From: Lanius collurio
Lineage: Eukaryota > Chordata > Aves > Passeriformes > Laniidae
Assembly (NCBI GenBank): GCA_020086605.1
Contig: JACBWW010000020.1
Span: forward strand, 19,441,250 to 19,505,249
Reading direction: 5' to 3'
DNA: 64,000 nucleotides
Within the stretch, counting starts at the first letter, position 1. Each line of letters begins with the position of its first letter. Positions 10,237 to 21,290 of this stretch are shown here, in pieces. Made by a program: the position numbers and the translations under genes. The notes below the pieces were generated by a model. It was not told the origin of the DNA, did no database searches, and was given only the letters and a program-made list of their open reading frames with translations.

Positions 10237-10271
10237 CCAATCCATATTTCTACCCCTGGCTCCCCCCATAA
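10123..10271 (+). pseudogene. Pro/Tyr/Phe-rich C-terminal tail in a shifted frame
   Basis: Immediately after the cold-shock domain, at a run of four Gs (10123-10126), a frame one base earlier becomes open and ends at TAA 10269-10271. It reads about 48 residues very rich in Pro, Tyr and Phe, with repeated PY and FP pairs and an ending in WLPP. The flow from GPG into a glycine-rich turn suggests this was the real C-terminus, and that one base was lost from the G run. A programmed frameshift is possible but not supported by any known signal here. The tail is unlike the basic/aromatic C-terminus of cellular YBX proteins. Confidence 0.5.
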
Positions 10272-10556
10272 AATCATGCCTCTCCATTTGCCATTAACCC
10301 CTTTGCAATGCCGTTGGGAGGATAAAAAGTGGGGAGGGAAGAATTTAACTGTCATTTTCTAAGATTCCAACAGGTACAGAAAACAAAACCCCTCTTCTGA
10401 CTCAGTTTCCATCTGAAGCATGCTCAGAGTCCTGTCTCCCTTCTGATGCTCCAGAGAAAAATCTGTTGGACACTTGGGGACTCAAAAATTGGCTTATTTT
10501 CTTTAGAAATTGTTTTGTTATGTTTATCCAGCTGTTATCTAATGCTCATTTTATTT
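10272..10556 (+). other. 3' non-coding part of the element interior
   Basis: No open frame of note. It may derive from a 3' untranslated region of the captured gene or from retroviral leader/env remnants; I cannot tell. Confidence 0.4.
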
Positions 10557-10573
10557 AAAAACAAAGGGTGAAA
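10557..10573 (+). other. Possible polypurine tract
   Basis: AAAAACAAAGGGTGAAA directly precedes the 3' LTR. It is purine-rich with two pyrimidine interruptions, so it is a weak but correctly placed candidate for the plus-strand primer. Confidence 0.4.
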
Positions 10574-10869
10574 GGTTGGGATACCTTGCCCAAAGTCCTG
10601 GTGGGGGGGAGGGGGGCCCTGGATGTATGGGTTGCCTCTGCCCCTGCTCCCATGTCACGTGTGCCCCATACCTGTTCCTGATCGGTTGGTGTGTGTGCCC
10701 TGGGCCTGGGAAGAGCTCGGAGTCCCGTGACTGGGGCAGTCTGCTGGGAACTCCAGCCATGCGGCTGGAGGAATAAATCGCTCTGAACGCCCATCAAATA
10801 TCGCTTCATATTTCCTTCCAATATTCATCACTGTCTTATACTTGTTGTAAGAACTCCCCGCTTGCAACA
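10574..10869 (+). repeat. 3' LTR of the 2.57-kb element
   Basis: Aligned with the 5' LTR over its whole length. It starts GGTTGGGATACC (the first T of TG is changed) and ends GCAACA. It retains a good polyadenylation signal AATAAA at 10772-10777 and the GTCACGTG motif at 10654-10661. By hand count roughly 30 of 200 compared bases differ from the 5' LTR. Confidence 0.85.
10772..10777 (+). terminator. Polyadenylation signal AATAAA in 3' LTR
   Basis: Canonical hexamer in the position where the 12074-12367 LTR also has AATAAA and the 5' LTR has AATGAA. Confidence 0.6.
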
Positions 10870-10875
10870 ACTTTC
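10870..10875. repeat. Target site duplication ACTTTC, right copy
   Basis: Identical to 8291-8296; follows the CA end of the 3' LTR. Confidence 0.85.
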
Positions 10876-11849
10876 CCCTTCTCTTTTGACTTCCTTCTTG
10901 TTAAATCTGTAATCCTTTCTGCATTGGCTATGTTTAGAACTAAGTGGATTTAGATGTCTCAGTGTGAAAAAAAAAGTATGTATTGTCTAAATGAAATTCC
11001 TTTTCCACTGCTCCCTTTCCAGTGGGAGACTCAATTTATGCAATACTAAAAGTGATAGAAAGAGTAAAAAAAAAATGGGGTTGATTACGTCTTATTCAAT
11101 CACACCGACATTCAACAACTACGTTTTAATGCTTTAATCTCTACTGATTCTTTCCTTCATTAAGTATAACATTCAGGCACATTACTTGTAATTTTATATT
11201 GGCATAACTCCATAGATTAATGTCACAGTAGAGGAGAAAGGAAAATATAGTAAAAACTTTCATAAAATAACAGAAAGATTCTTGAGGACTTTATCATATT
11301 ACAAGATTAAAAATCCATGTATGAATGAAAAACCAATGAAATATCAAGGCAGGAACTACAATAAGACATTTCAAAATTTTCTAATTGTATGTTCTAGGAA
11401 AGAGACAAAAGTCAAACATAGAACTACAGCATAGTAATTAACCCATTTTCCCAAAAATACATTGAGAAAAACACACACCCAATTACCATATTTTATGGTA
11501 ATAATAAAAAAGTGAATACAGACTTGTAAACAGTGTTGATATTTGCATTTTCCATTACAAATTTCAATTTGTAAATTAAATTATATATTTATATATTAGT
11601 ATAACTTGTTTTCACCATACTAATTTGTTTGTTTATTAATATTTTGCTGCTTAAATTTATAAATAAATCAAGGGGAAAAAAACATCCAGCTGTTTAATCA
11701 GATTGAGCATTGAACTTCCAGAACACTCAGTAGAAAGTCTGGACTTATTTCAACAGTATAATGAGAAGCTAAAGGAAATTACTTCTAAAATTATGGTGTA
11801 ATAATAAAAGACAGATATATAAATATCTTGTTGGATCCAATGTTCACCT
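10876..11849. other. Gene-free AT-rich spacer
   Basis: No gene or recognised repeat; several A/T runs only. Confidence 0.65.
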
Positions 11850-12067
11850 TGTTGTCCTGAACACAGGATTTTTACCCAGTGCATAGCACCAATTCACAGA
11901 GTGAGGCAAAGTACTTCTGTATTTTATTCTAGTTTGCACAAAGTAGGGAGCAGGTGGCAACCCTCAAAGGGCTGGCTCACCAACCATCAAAACTTTACGC
12001 TATTTATACATTTTAACAAATAAAAGTATCAATATTCATTGGTTACAAATTGCATAACTTTTCTATT

Positions 12068-12073
12068 AGTTAG
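12068..12073. repeat. Target site duplication AGTTAG, left copy
   Basis: Matches 12368-12373; the next base T is also shared. Confidence 0.75.
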
Positions 12074-12367
12074 TTTGTAGTGCAGGGAATCCTTACAACA
12101 ACATATAAGACAGTGATGGACTTGGAAGGACAGATGAAGCAGTATTTTTGTAGATGTTCAGAGATGATTTATTTCTCCAGCCGCATAGCTGGAGTTCCCA
12201 GGCAGCCTCTCCTCCCGGGACCCTCCTCCCTTGTTCGGCGCCCAGGCACTCAAAACATCCAGTCAGGAACAGGTGTGGGGCACACGTGACACGGGAACAG
12301 GGACAGGGACAGACCCGTACCCTGAGGGGTCCCTCCCCCCAGCATTTCAGGGGAAGGCACCTCCACA
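12074..12367 (-). mobile_element. Solo LTR of the cold-shock element family
   Basis: Its complement aligns along its full length with the LTRs at 8297-8600 and 10574-10869. Shared landmarks are GTCACGTG (plus-strand CACGTGAC at 12283-12290), GGGAACTCCAG, ATGCGGCTGGAG, AATAAA (plus-strand TTTATT 12168-12173) and the stretch around CATCACTGTCTTATA that the 5' LTR has lost. Length is 294 bp against 296 for the 3' LTR. The 6-bp duplications AGTTAG flank it. It lies in opposite orientation to the full element 1.2 kb away. Confidence 0.8.
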
Positions 12368-12373
12368 AGTTAG
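12368..12373. repeat. Target site duplication AGTTAG, right copy
   Basis: Identical to 12068-12073. Confidence 0.75.
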
Positions 12374-12625
12374 TACTCAAATCTCTGTTTGCTATTTAAT
12401 CTCTCACTTCTCATGCTAATTCATCCACAGGCACAGTTCTTCTCCCCGTTTGAGTCTGGGGTCTGTTTTGAGTAGGCAGTTAATGAGTCAGTGGTCACAA
12501 TTGCCCACTGCCAGAATTACCTTCCCTCAGTTACTGCTCAGTTCTGCTGACTTTTCTCCCGGTGGCTCTCATCCAGACAAACCATTCATCTTGGCATAGT
12601 CTTCTCTTTTCCTTAAAACAAAAGA

Positions 12626-15600
12626 TTATCTGAACATACAGTGTTCAAATGCAATTGCTTAATCATAACTTTCCAGCTACAGCTGATGAGAAGCAACTAA
12701 AAAACTTTGCAGTTTGATTCAAATCTTGAGGAGCTCAAATCTTGGAGGGGCTCAATATCAATCTGAAAGATTAAAAACACAGCTTGCCATCTGCCACTCA
12801 ACCAGATGGACTCAGAAAAGCTTGGTGATTGAGGTTCTGTCTAGGTAGGTGGAAGGTTTGTGTATTTATGTACCTACTATGTGGGAAGGAAAATAAATGT
12901 GTTTGCTGAGCAATTTAACTGAGGTATGAGACAAAAAGGGAGTGTCTTTCTTCTGCTGGATTTAAGGCTTCCCCTCTTGACTCCAATCAGAAAAGTGTAT
13001 TACTTCCACAGTACTGTTATGAAGACCCAGAAATGCAAGTTTTTACACATTTAAAAACACTTTTTTCTGAGTGCTTGTGCAGACACTGTTGCTAATCTAT
13101 GTCATGTGACTACTAGAAGAGGCTCTGTTGCAGAAATATATTAATTTAATTTACAAAAGAAAGAAATTAGCAGAATGACTAAGGAAAATCCACCTTTTCA
13201 TAGACACTTGACAGTTGTAATATGCCTTTGTGAGCTCAGAGAAAAAGGGTAAGCACCTACGAACTGACTTGGCATGTGATGCTTTTGGTAAAAGATTTTT
13301 CATGATTCACCAAAACTGCTGCATAAAAATACAATTGGCATATTGGGTAAGAGTGGGTTATATGCAAGATACAGCAGCACAAGGCCTGACTGTTTCTGCA
13401 TTCAGTGAAGCATTTTGCAGCATGACAGACAAAGATGAACTAACTGTGATTTACCAAGTTCAAAGTAACCACAACAGCAAATCTGGTGATATAACTAAAG
13501 CATATGTTATAAAATCCTGCCAGTGACACTGGGTGTCAGTATGGGACAAACATTATGCCACTGCCATCTGCACTAGTGAGGGGAAAAGTAGTGCAAATAT
13601 GTTTACCATGGGATGATGAAACACAAAAGGCTTGATATCTACAAGTTGAGGGAAATGAGAGGAGGTTTTAGGAAATTGAAAGGAAGGTGTATCTATAACC
13701 ATAGCACTTTGCAGCACAAACAGGTTTCTATGCATGAGGCAGTTGTGGGGGCTGATCACAGTAAAGCCAACAACCACCTCTAAAACCATCTGACATGAAT
13801 CCTGCCAAAAAAGGCGGTATTTGAGAGAAGAAAATATGAAAAGAATATTGTGCTGGGTAGTTGTTGCTCCTTACTGCCACCACAGTATATCACACTTTCC
13901 AGGCAGCTATAAAAAAAGGTATCCTTGATATGGTTCTAATTTGTGGCAGTTCACAAAAACCTGCCTACAAAAGCATGACCAGAAGAATGCAGAATTGCCT
14001 TTTTCCTAAACCCTGGCCCTGTTGTCTATCTGGCTGGAATGGCCAGAGACATGGGCAAGAGTTCAGTGCAGAAGGCTGCCTGACACATTGCCTAAAGAAG
14101 AAAAGAAAATACAACTAGCAAATCTACACCAAGGAAATACTGGCTCTTGAGAGCAAGAGAGATTTCTTTAGGATATAGTGGATTAAAACTTCCTGTAAGT
14201 GTAAAACTTCCTGTAGCTGGTGTAAAGGAATTATCCCTCTCTACAGCTATCAGTTGTCAGTGGTTCTTGCAGAGCTTTATTACTAGTCTTAGGTAGTAGG
14301 TATTTTCTTTCCAAAGGTATCAGTCAGGACAAATGCAGTAATGTTTGAAAGTGTCTCTCTGCTTGAGAAGCAATTCTTTTAAAATCATGGATGGAGGGAT
14401 GATGGGTGTCTTATACCTTCATAAACTTATATTTAGTGGTAACATAGTCTTGAAAGAGCACAAATATTGAGAGTATTCCAGTTCTTAACTCTGTTGTTGA
14501 AACAGGAAAAGGCAACAGATATCAGTATTTGAGCTTAAGGCATCTCCAAACAAATTCACTTCTATTTGAGCAATTTTCCTTCTGAATTTTTAAACTATTA
14601 ATATATCATTAAACACAAGTAAGTTTCACAAATACTAATAACATAAAGGGGCAGAATAGCATTAAGTGAAATAGTGCTTACTTGCAAATCTATTATTATT
14701 CTGATACAAATTTCACCAGTTGTTATAAATATTTCACCACCTCTATTAAGCAAAAAAAAAAGAGCATAAAATTAAAGAAAACAAAACCAAACAAAAAAAC
14801 AAAGAAAAACCCAACCAAACAAAAAGGTATGAATTTCCAAACTAAATTTTCAATCATGTTTCAAGTTCTCAAACACAGGTGGAAAATTACTGCATGTTTT
14901 CAGGTTTGGCATGATGAAAATCTCACTGAAATAGAATTATTATTACAATATGAAACACTATTTTCAGACTTCCTTCTTATCTACTCTTCTGCAGCAATTA
15001 CAGCAGCATCCAATGAGAAAAGAAACACTAATTTTCTTTTTCTAACTTAATCAATTTTAATGTTTTCTCATTATTATCTATTAAATCTTTGTCAGGCTCA
15101 AAGTTGCCTTCCACACTTGTTCACTAAACCCTGAGTTAAGCATTGTGCTGTTCAAAACATTTCGGATCTACTGCCATTGGCTTCAGCACTGAATTTCAGT
15201 ATTCCAAGGAGGTGTCCTGGTTGACAACTATATCTCTAATAGCACATCAAATTTTTTTGTAGTTCTTGAATTTTTTTTTTCCTTCAGCTTGGATTAATAG
15301 AGTCACTGAAAGTGAAGACTTGAAAACACTGTCAGTGGTAGTGGAAAGACCACATGTATTGTGGTCAGAAGCAATTTTTTATGGAAGACCCTCTGCCAAA
15401 TTAAAATGCAGATAAGAGCCAGGAGAAAAAAAAACCAAACAAACCACAAACATTTGAAATTTCAAATGTTGTTTCCATTATCTGCAAACTGCTGTAAGCC
15501 TATGATGTTCTGTCTTCAATCTTAGGTCTGTGAGTACTGAGAAAACAACAAAAAATTACATGGTACGTAGCAGCAGTGCAATGCCAGTAAGTGTCAAGGA

Positions 15601-17375
15601 AAACAGGTAAGTCATGTTGGTTCCCCATGAAAAATTTCACTGCAGCCACAATATTAAGGATGATTTATTCTGTGAGACTAGTTTCAGCACCACACCATCT
15701 TAGGGAAAACCCCTGCTACAATGTGGCTTTTAAGCATCTAGGACTACTTTCCTCTAGTTGTTTGCAGCTGAGGCAGGTTGAACATCCCACGAGTTCAGGG
15801 GATCCAATCACCCAGGTTGTATGGGTTTAGTAGGTGTTACCTACCCGTTACCAGAAAATGCTCCAAGTTCCCAGACATCTCACAACAATGTCATGTCAAA
15901 TGCACTTCCTTACACTTCTCAACATTTCCCATTGATTACCAGCAAATACTTCTGTTAAATGTGATTACAAAATTTTTATTCATCCACTGTGGCAAGGTTG
16001 TGTAGCAGCAAAACAAGATTTGACAGAGAACTAGAGGTTGTCTCCTTGCATTATCCTTTCCCTTCTGATCTTTTTCAAAATGTCTATAGCCTAGACTTCA
16101 GGCAGCAATGAATGGTGCGTGGTACTTACCTCATGACTGCCAAAACCTGTAAAAGCCATCATGAGAAGCAGTCACTTTGAAGAACAATGCAAAGAACTTT
16201 TGTTGGGAGCTTACTTCTCTTTCTGCCAAATATTTAGGCATTTTATAGGCCTGTACAATAGGCAGCTATGCCTATTGCTATTTCTTGCAAGGTTTCAGCT
16301 TATCACTGAGTGCCATGGAAGGTTTTCAGGCTCTCTTTATCAAATCCAAAAAGGAAGGAAAGAGATTATGAAAAATAAGGTTTCATACTGTCCTAGGCCT
16401 AGATCAACAGGACTGAGAGGACAGACTGCTAAGTTTCAAAGAAACAAGTTCAATCCTTATACATGACCACATTGTCTAAGCTCTCTGCTTCATGAAGAGG
16501 TAGGTCTTGGAGACCTCAGTGTAGTTAACCACATTACAAGAATGTAATCTTTACCTTTTTCCTGAATTTCAAATGTAAAAGCACCTCTTCCTCCTCAGGA
16601 AACCACATTTCCAACTAACTTACACCAATTTGTCATGTATGTCATCTGTACCATAAAAATGTGTTTCAAACATACACTATATTACGGTAAAGGTAAAAAT
16701 TGCTGTTAGAAAGTTCTTACCAACAGTTTCATCATTAAACTGCATCATTTTGTTAAAAATTAAAAAGGTATTAAAAAAAAAATGAAGAAAATGTTTACAC
16801 ACATACTTCCATCTTAAAAAACATCTAATTTTGATAGTGGTCTAAGGAAAAACCAAAGAGCTACAGGGAAAGTCAGGAATTCAGCTGCATACTTGATAGC
16901 CTGAAGACCCAAAATATACGTCAGAACAATTTGGTCTTGCATCATTCCTGGAAAGCAATAATTAACTTATCACATGACTCATCTTCCTGAGTCACAAACA
17001 TATAAGCCATTTCCATTATACTTGCTCTGCCAAGTAATGAGGTACTTCTTGGTAAACACTGGTGCGAAAGTGCATTCAAATGGTTCTCTGAAAAAATCTG
17101 TTTCTCTAGAGCTTACAAATCTGTAATGACATATTTCCTCTAGAACAGCAGTAAAAAAGTCTGAGAGTAGAAAAGAAATTTATATGTGTCATAAAAACAT
17201 TATTTATTTATTTGCCTTACTTTGATGTTAACTGGATGTCTTAAATTCAGAGAAGTTGAACATCAATAGTCTTCCTAGTTGGCTCAGCCTGGAGTTCATC
17301 TACGAAGAGGCATTATCAATGTTGTCCATAGGATGCAGAATGTCTTCAAGAAATGATATGTGATATGCCAAGAAT
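12626..17375. other. Gene-free AT-rich DNA
   Basis: No convincing gene. The open frame at 13230-13526 (98 codons) shows no family motif. An A-rich low-complexity tract with AAAC-type repeats lies at about 14750-14825 and a perfect palindrome at 15449-15470 (listed separately). Confidence 0.6.
15449..15470. repeat. Perfect 22-bp palindrome
   Basis: AACATTTGAAA is followed directly by its exact reverse complement with no spacer. Each half contains an E-box-like CANNTG (CATTTG and CAAATG). It could bind a dimeric factor or extrude as a small cruciform, or be chance in AT-rich DNA. Confidence 0.8.
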
Positions 17376-17485
17376 TGGCACTTAAGGGACATGTTTTAGG
17401 GATGGATTTGTCAATGGTATGTTTATAGATAGACTCTATGGTCTTAAAGATATTTGCCAACATAAATGATTCTATGGTTCTATGA
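17376..17485 (+). mobile_element. CR1 LINE 3' tail, short
   Basis: The wording TTAAGGGACATG, then GATGGATTTGTCAATGG, GACTCTATGGTCTTAAAG and TTTGCCAACATAAATG, ending in ATTCTATGGTTCTATGA, matches the last 100 bp of CR1 elements including the terminal octamer-like repeat. Upstream sequence back to about 17260 may belong to the same element but is too decayed to call. Confidence 0.75.
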
Positions 17486-20400
17486 ATTCTTGTCATCCAC
17501 AAATAAAATATGATTAAACAAAGAAGACAATTGTAAAAGTAAAGAAAAACAAGATCTTATTATTTACCCTCACCTCCCTTCTTCCTTATCACTTTCTTCC
17601 TAAATTTCCTTGTCTTTTTCCTATTTTTCATTTATGTCGTTGCCTTTCACCTTACAATTTTTATTAGATTGTGTTATTTCTTTTCTGTGTAAGGAAAAAG
17701 GCAAGTCTTTTATCAAAATAATTATATATAATTAATATAATTAAATGTGGTGGCAAATCACATATATTGTTGAACAACATAACAATTAATAGCTGGAGGA
17801 AAGCCTTGAAAACCATCTCGTATGACAAGTTTCTAGTTTATTTCTTTTAAGAGATTTTTATGAATCATTGGTTACTCTTAGTACAAGGTTATAGACCTAA
17901 TGGTAAAATTAAGTCATTTGAAGCCATGAAATAGAATGAGAAATATCTCCCTGCAATTTTATTATAGAGAACACCCCTAACAGGCTGTATTAGCAGTCCT
18001 GTTGAATTTGTTCTTTCATTCAGCATTAGCAGCAAAAATATCTCTCCACTTTCCTCATCCTATGTATGTACATTTGCTTCAAAATAACTTGGGTTTTAAG
18101 GTATGATTTCTCAGTTCTTTGAAAGCCTCTCTTTCCATTTCATTAGTACACATATGAATTAAAATTGAGCTATTTTACAGCCTGGCTTTTTAGCTGATGT
18201 TGAGTTCCAATAGGTAGACAGTCTCAGCAACTTTAAATAGGCAGTGTCAAATTCAGAGATGTAAATATTGTGCTGTAGCATGGATTTTCTTGTACTCTGA
18301 GTTGCCTGTATTGTATCATAATGGTGTTATACGGACTCCCTCAATCCTGCTTCCCTCAATGCACTTCTGACTTGGTGGAATCATAATCTACACACACAAA
18401 CACCATAAGGAGGCAAAAATTAAATTGAGAAGGGGCAGTGTTAAACACAGAAAGGGAGGGAATGGGGCAGGGGGGTGGGAAATGAGACTGCAAAGCTGTA
18501 GGGGAAACACCTGAAGAATTGGTAGGAACAATGTCAAAATACTTCAAGTCAGTTGTCATGACAGCACTTTACAGAGAGGTGAAAGGTAAAGAAAATCAAG
18601 AGTACCCTTCAGAGGACAAAACACAGATGCCACAAATTTGCCATCTCCACTACTGTGGAATAAAAAGTGGATGAATACCCACTTTTATGCAGGCCAAACT
18701 TGCATACAGGATGAAAGGAGAGCTTGGCATCCACAGAAGTCCTCTACCTCTCAACTTGCATCCAAAAATGATGGGCTGCCAATACACCCTACAGTGGCAA
18801 CTACTGTTTGTAGAAGCATCCTTCTTGCAATATCTGCATGCACATCAGAAGGAGACTTGTGGCAGGCTGTCCAGGACAGAAGACAAATAACCTGATTTTT
18901 ATAACAATTTAGAGGTCTATAATAATGCAAAGCTGGGAGATTAAAAATTGTTCCTTCTGGGTATATCTATTTGCATAATTTTATAACTTGCTAAGGCAAG
19001 GGAAAACATTCCCTCTTCTACTCAGCAATATGGTTGTATAAATTGTGGATGTGGTAGAGGTGAGATTCTCAAGTTATTATTCTGGATTGACTTTATCAGG
19101 GAATTCTCTCACTGGTAACAACCTGTCCTTCCTTAGAAAAGCAAAGGACAAGTACCTTGTTTGAGCCTTATGTGTTTCTTTTAATTACTTGCTTTGGGCA
19201 TTATTTCTTGAAATTCTTTTAATATCTCTTGGCTGGGATTTCAAGGAGATCAATGATGTCCAGTAAACGCTTAAGGTGTAAATGAAACTTATTTGAACCA
19301 AAAAAATGGGTCACTGGAAGTTTCAAAATGAGCCAAATTTCCTGTTGGTGTAAATGGACATCTGTTTCATTTGAAGACTACATTATAAAGCAGCTTTATG
19401 GAAGCAAATTTTTGGCTTTCATAATTTTGTACTCCATGAAAAATATTGTTGATCAACAAAAAGACTCAATCTCTTCTTTAAATGAAAATGTATCTAGTCA
19501 CATTAGCAAATTGATATCATGGCTTTAGGTATCAGATTAATAAATAAATGCTATATCTGGCTTTAAAATAGCTGTTTACATACATTTAGATTTTAAGGAG
19601 CTAACTAATCTTGCTGACCAAATGTAACTCTATTGGCACATCTAAGCAGCCAGACAGAGGCTTTGTGGATCAGTCTGAAAGAGCTGAGCTGCCTAAGCTG
19701 CACTGGAGTTACGGTTTAGCTGATTAAATGCTGATTTGGCTCTAGGCTGTGACTCCCAATGTCACAGCAGCAAACCAATTTCCTGCCTGATCTACACCAC
19801 CATAGTTCCTTTAAAATAAGTGTACAAAGTTAATGCACTTTAAGTTAATACTGACCTAGGCCAATACTTTTCTAAGAAATTATTTGAGTGCAGAACATCT
19901 TAATTAATTATAGACTGATTGGAGCTGGTTTTACATTGCTAATGAATGCAACCTTGTTCCATATATTACCTCTTTTTCCACTTCTGGTAAACAGATGATG
20001 GAACTTCTTTTCACCATGAGAGAGGGTTCCACCATCACCTGTGTTAAGCTAACCAATGGAATTAATAAAAGTACAAATTTTTGCAGTACTCAACTTCTCA
20101 TACTGTATAAAATGTAATTGTATTTATACTCACAGACTTTCCTTGATCTGTGGGTGGTTTCCTATCAACTTTCCTGGGAGTTTCACATTTAAATCAATCA
20201 GTCTGAACCACAATCATTTAACAGTGTACCACAGCTGTACAAACTATGATTTTGAGTTCTCAATCATTGAGTTAAAATATCATAAGAATTAAGATACCAT
20301 TTTTTTTAAAAAAAAAAAAAGCCCAAACTTTTTTTTTATTTCAGCTGTATTTCGTACTTTTGTAAAACACTGATAAAGATATATAGGAGCAGGTATTGAA

Positions 20401-21090
20401 TTGAAGCAGATGTATTCCAATATGTTAAACTGCAAGAGAAAGAGAAATAAACACTAGTGAAACCTTCCTTTGAAATTAATTTCACAGATCTGTAAAATTA
20501 ATATATATATGAAACATTAGATTTAGATTGTTCCTTATTTGTTTGTTTGCTTGGGGAATTTTTGAATGCAGTGCTGTATTGCATACACTCTAGATCGCAG
20601 AGGTCACTAACAGAAAACTACTTGTATCATTTGTTTCAATGCAGCAGGACAGAGTGTTCTGAGAAAGATCTAGATCAAATCCTGATACCAAAGAAAATCA
20701 ATTTTTACACGGCAAAGTGTTTATTTCATCAAAGAAATATTTCCTGACCTTGAAAAACATTCTGAAGTTGACTCAACAACCAAATAAATGTATAGCTCAT
20801 TACCTGACAAACAACTTACTTCTGAGTCCTTGAACTGTTGTTATCTGTTGGTCTCCTACACATTTTCCTCTTCTCTCTCCACTTAGAACTTTAGGAGAAT
20901 TCAACAGGCCCTGCATAAAGACAGACATGATAATATTTTCATTTATGGAATTGAAGTATGAACTTATTTTCTTTTTTCATTTGTATTGCTTAGAAGAGTG
21001 TTAATCTGTCCAGTTGATAGCTAGAACTTTCAACACCGATAGAGACACAATTACACAGAAGTGGTAGAATAAAAAAATAAAACCCTTCTT
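17486..21090. other. Gene-free AT-rich DNA
   Basis: No gene. The part 19640-19960 has several TAATTA/ATTA cores and CAAT-like words and may be conserved non-coding DNA, with low confidence. Confidence 0.6.
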
Positions 21091-21290
21091 TTTATAGAAT
21101 AATAAAAAAATTTGTGTTGGAAATGACCATAAAGATCATCTGGACACTTTCCATTAAATCAGATTGCTCAAAATTCCATCCAACCTGGACTTCAACCCTT
21201 CCCTCAAGTGGGACTGCTTCTCTGAGCAGCCTGTTCCACTGACCACTCTCAAAGTAAAGGATGTCTTCTTATTATCTAATATAAATGGTC
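21091..21290 (-). mobile_element. CR1 LINE 3' end fragment
   Basis: On the plus strand it begins ATAGAAT, runs through TTGGAAATGACCATAAAGATCATCT (complement of the usual CR1 3' end), CATCCAACCTGGACTTCAACCC and GCAGCCTGTTCCACTGACCA. All are standard CR1 wording in reverse. It is truncated at its 5' side and diverged. Confidence 0.75.

Larger units (their letters stand above)
8291..10875 (+). mobile_element. Complete LTR element carrying a Y-box cold-shock domain
   Basis: Two direct repeats of about 300 bp (8297-8600 and 10574-10869) enclose a 1.97-kb interior. The whole unit is flanked by identical 6-bp repeats ACTTTC. A primer-binding site follows the left LTR and a weak purine-rich tract precedes the right one. 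A 6-bp duplication and short LTRs fit class II (ERVK-like) retroviruses. The interior holds a Gag-like frame, then an Arg/Ser/Ala-rich stretch and a Y-box cold-shock domain. There is no room for, and no sign of, protease, polymerase or envelope, so the element was non-autonomous and needed a helper for replication. The LTRs differ at about 15% of compared sites (rough hand count), so it is old, and the frames are broken. A solo LTR of the same family sits at 12074-12367. Confidence 0.85.
11850..12625 (-). mobile_element. LTR interrupted by a younger LTR
   Basis: Sequence on both sides of the 12074-12367 insertion reads like one LTR on the minus strand. The left edge TGTTGTCCTG gives a ...CAACA end on the minus strand. 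A minus-strand AATAAA lies at 11923-11928 and a TATAAATA box at 12001-12008, about 75 bp upstream of it, a sensible promoter-to-poly(A) spacing. The right-hand part (12374 to about 12625) would be U3. I could not find target duplications, so the right edge is a guess. It resembles LTRs seen in passerines, but the family is not identified. Confidence 0.5.

Noticed and set aside
13230..13526. 98-codon plus-strand frame
   Set aside because: No family motif, no splice or transcript context, and AT-rich surroundings; a chance frame is the simplest reading.
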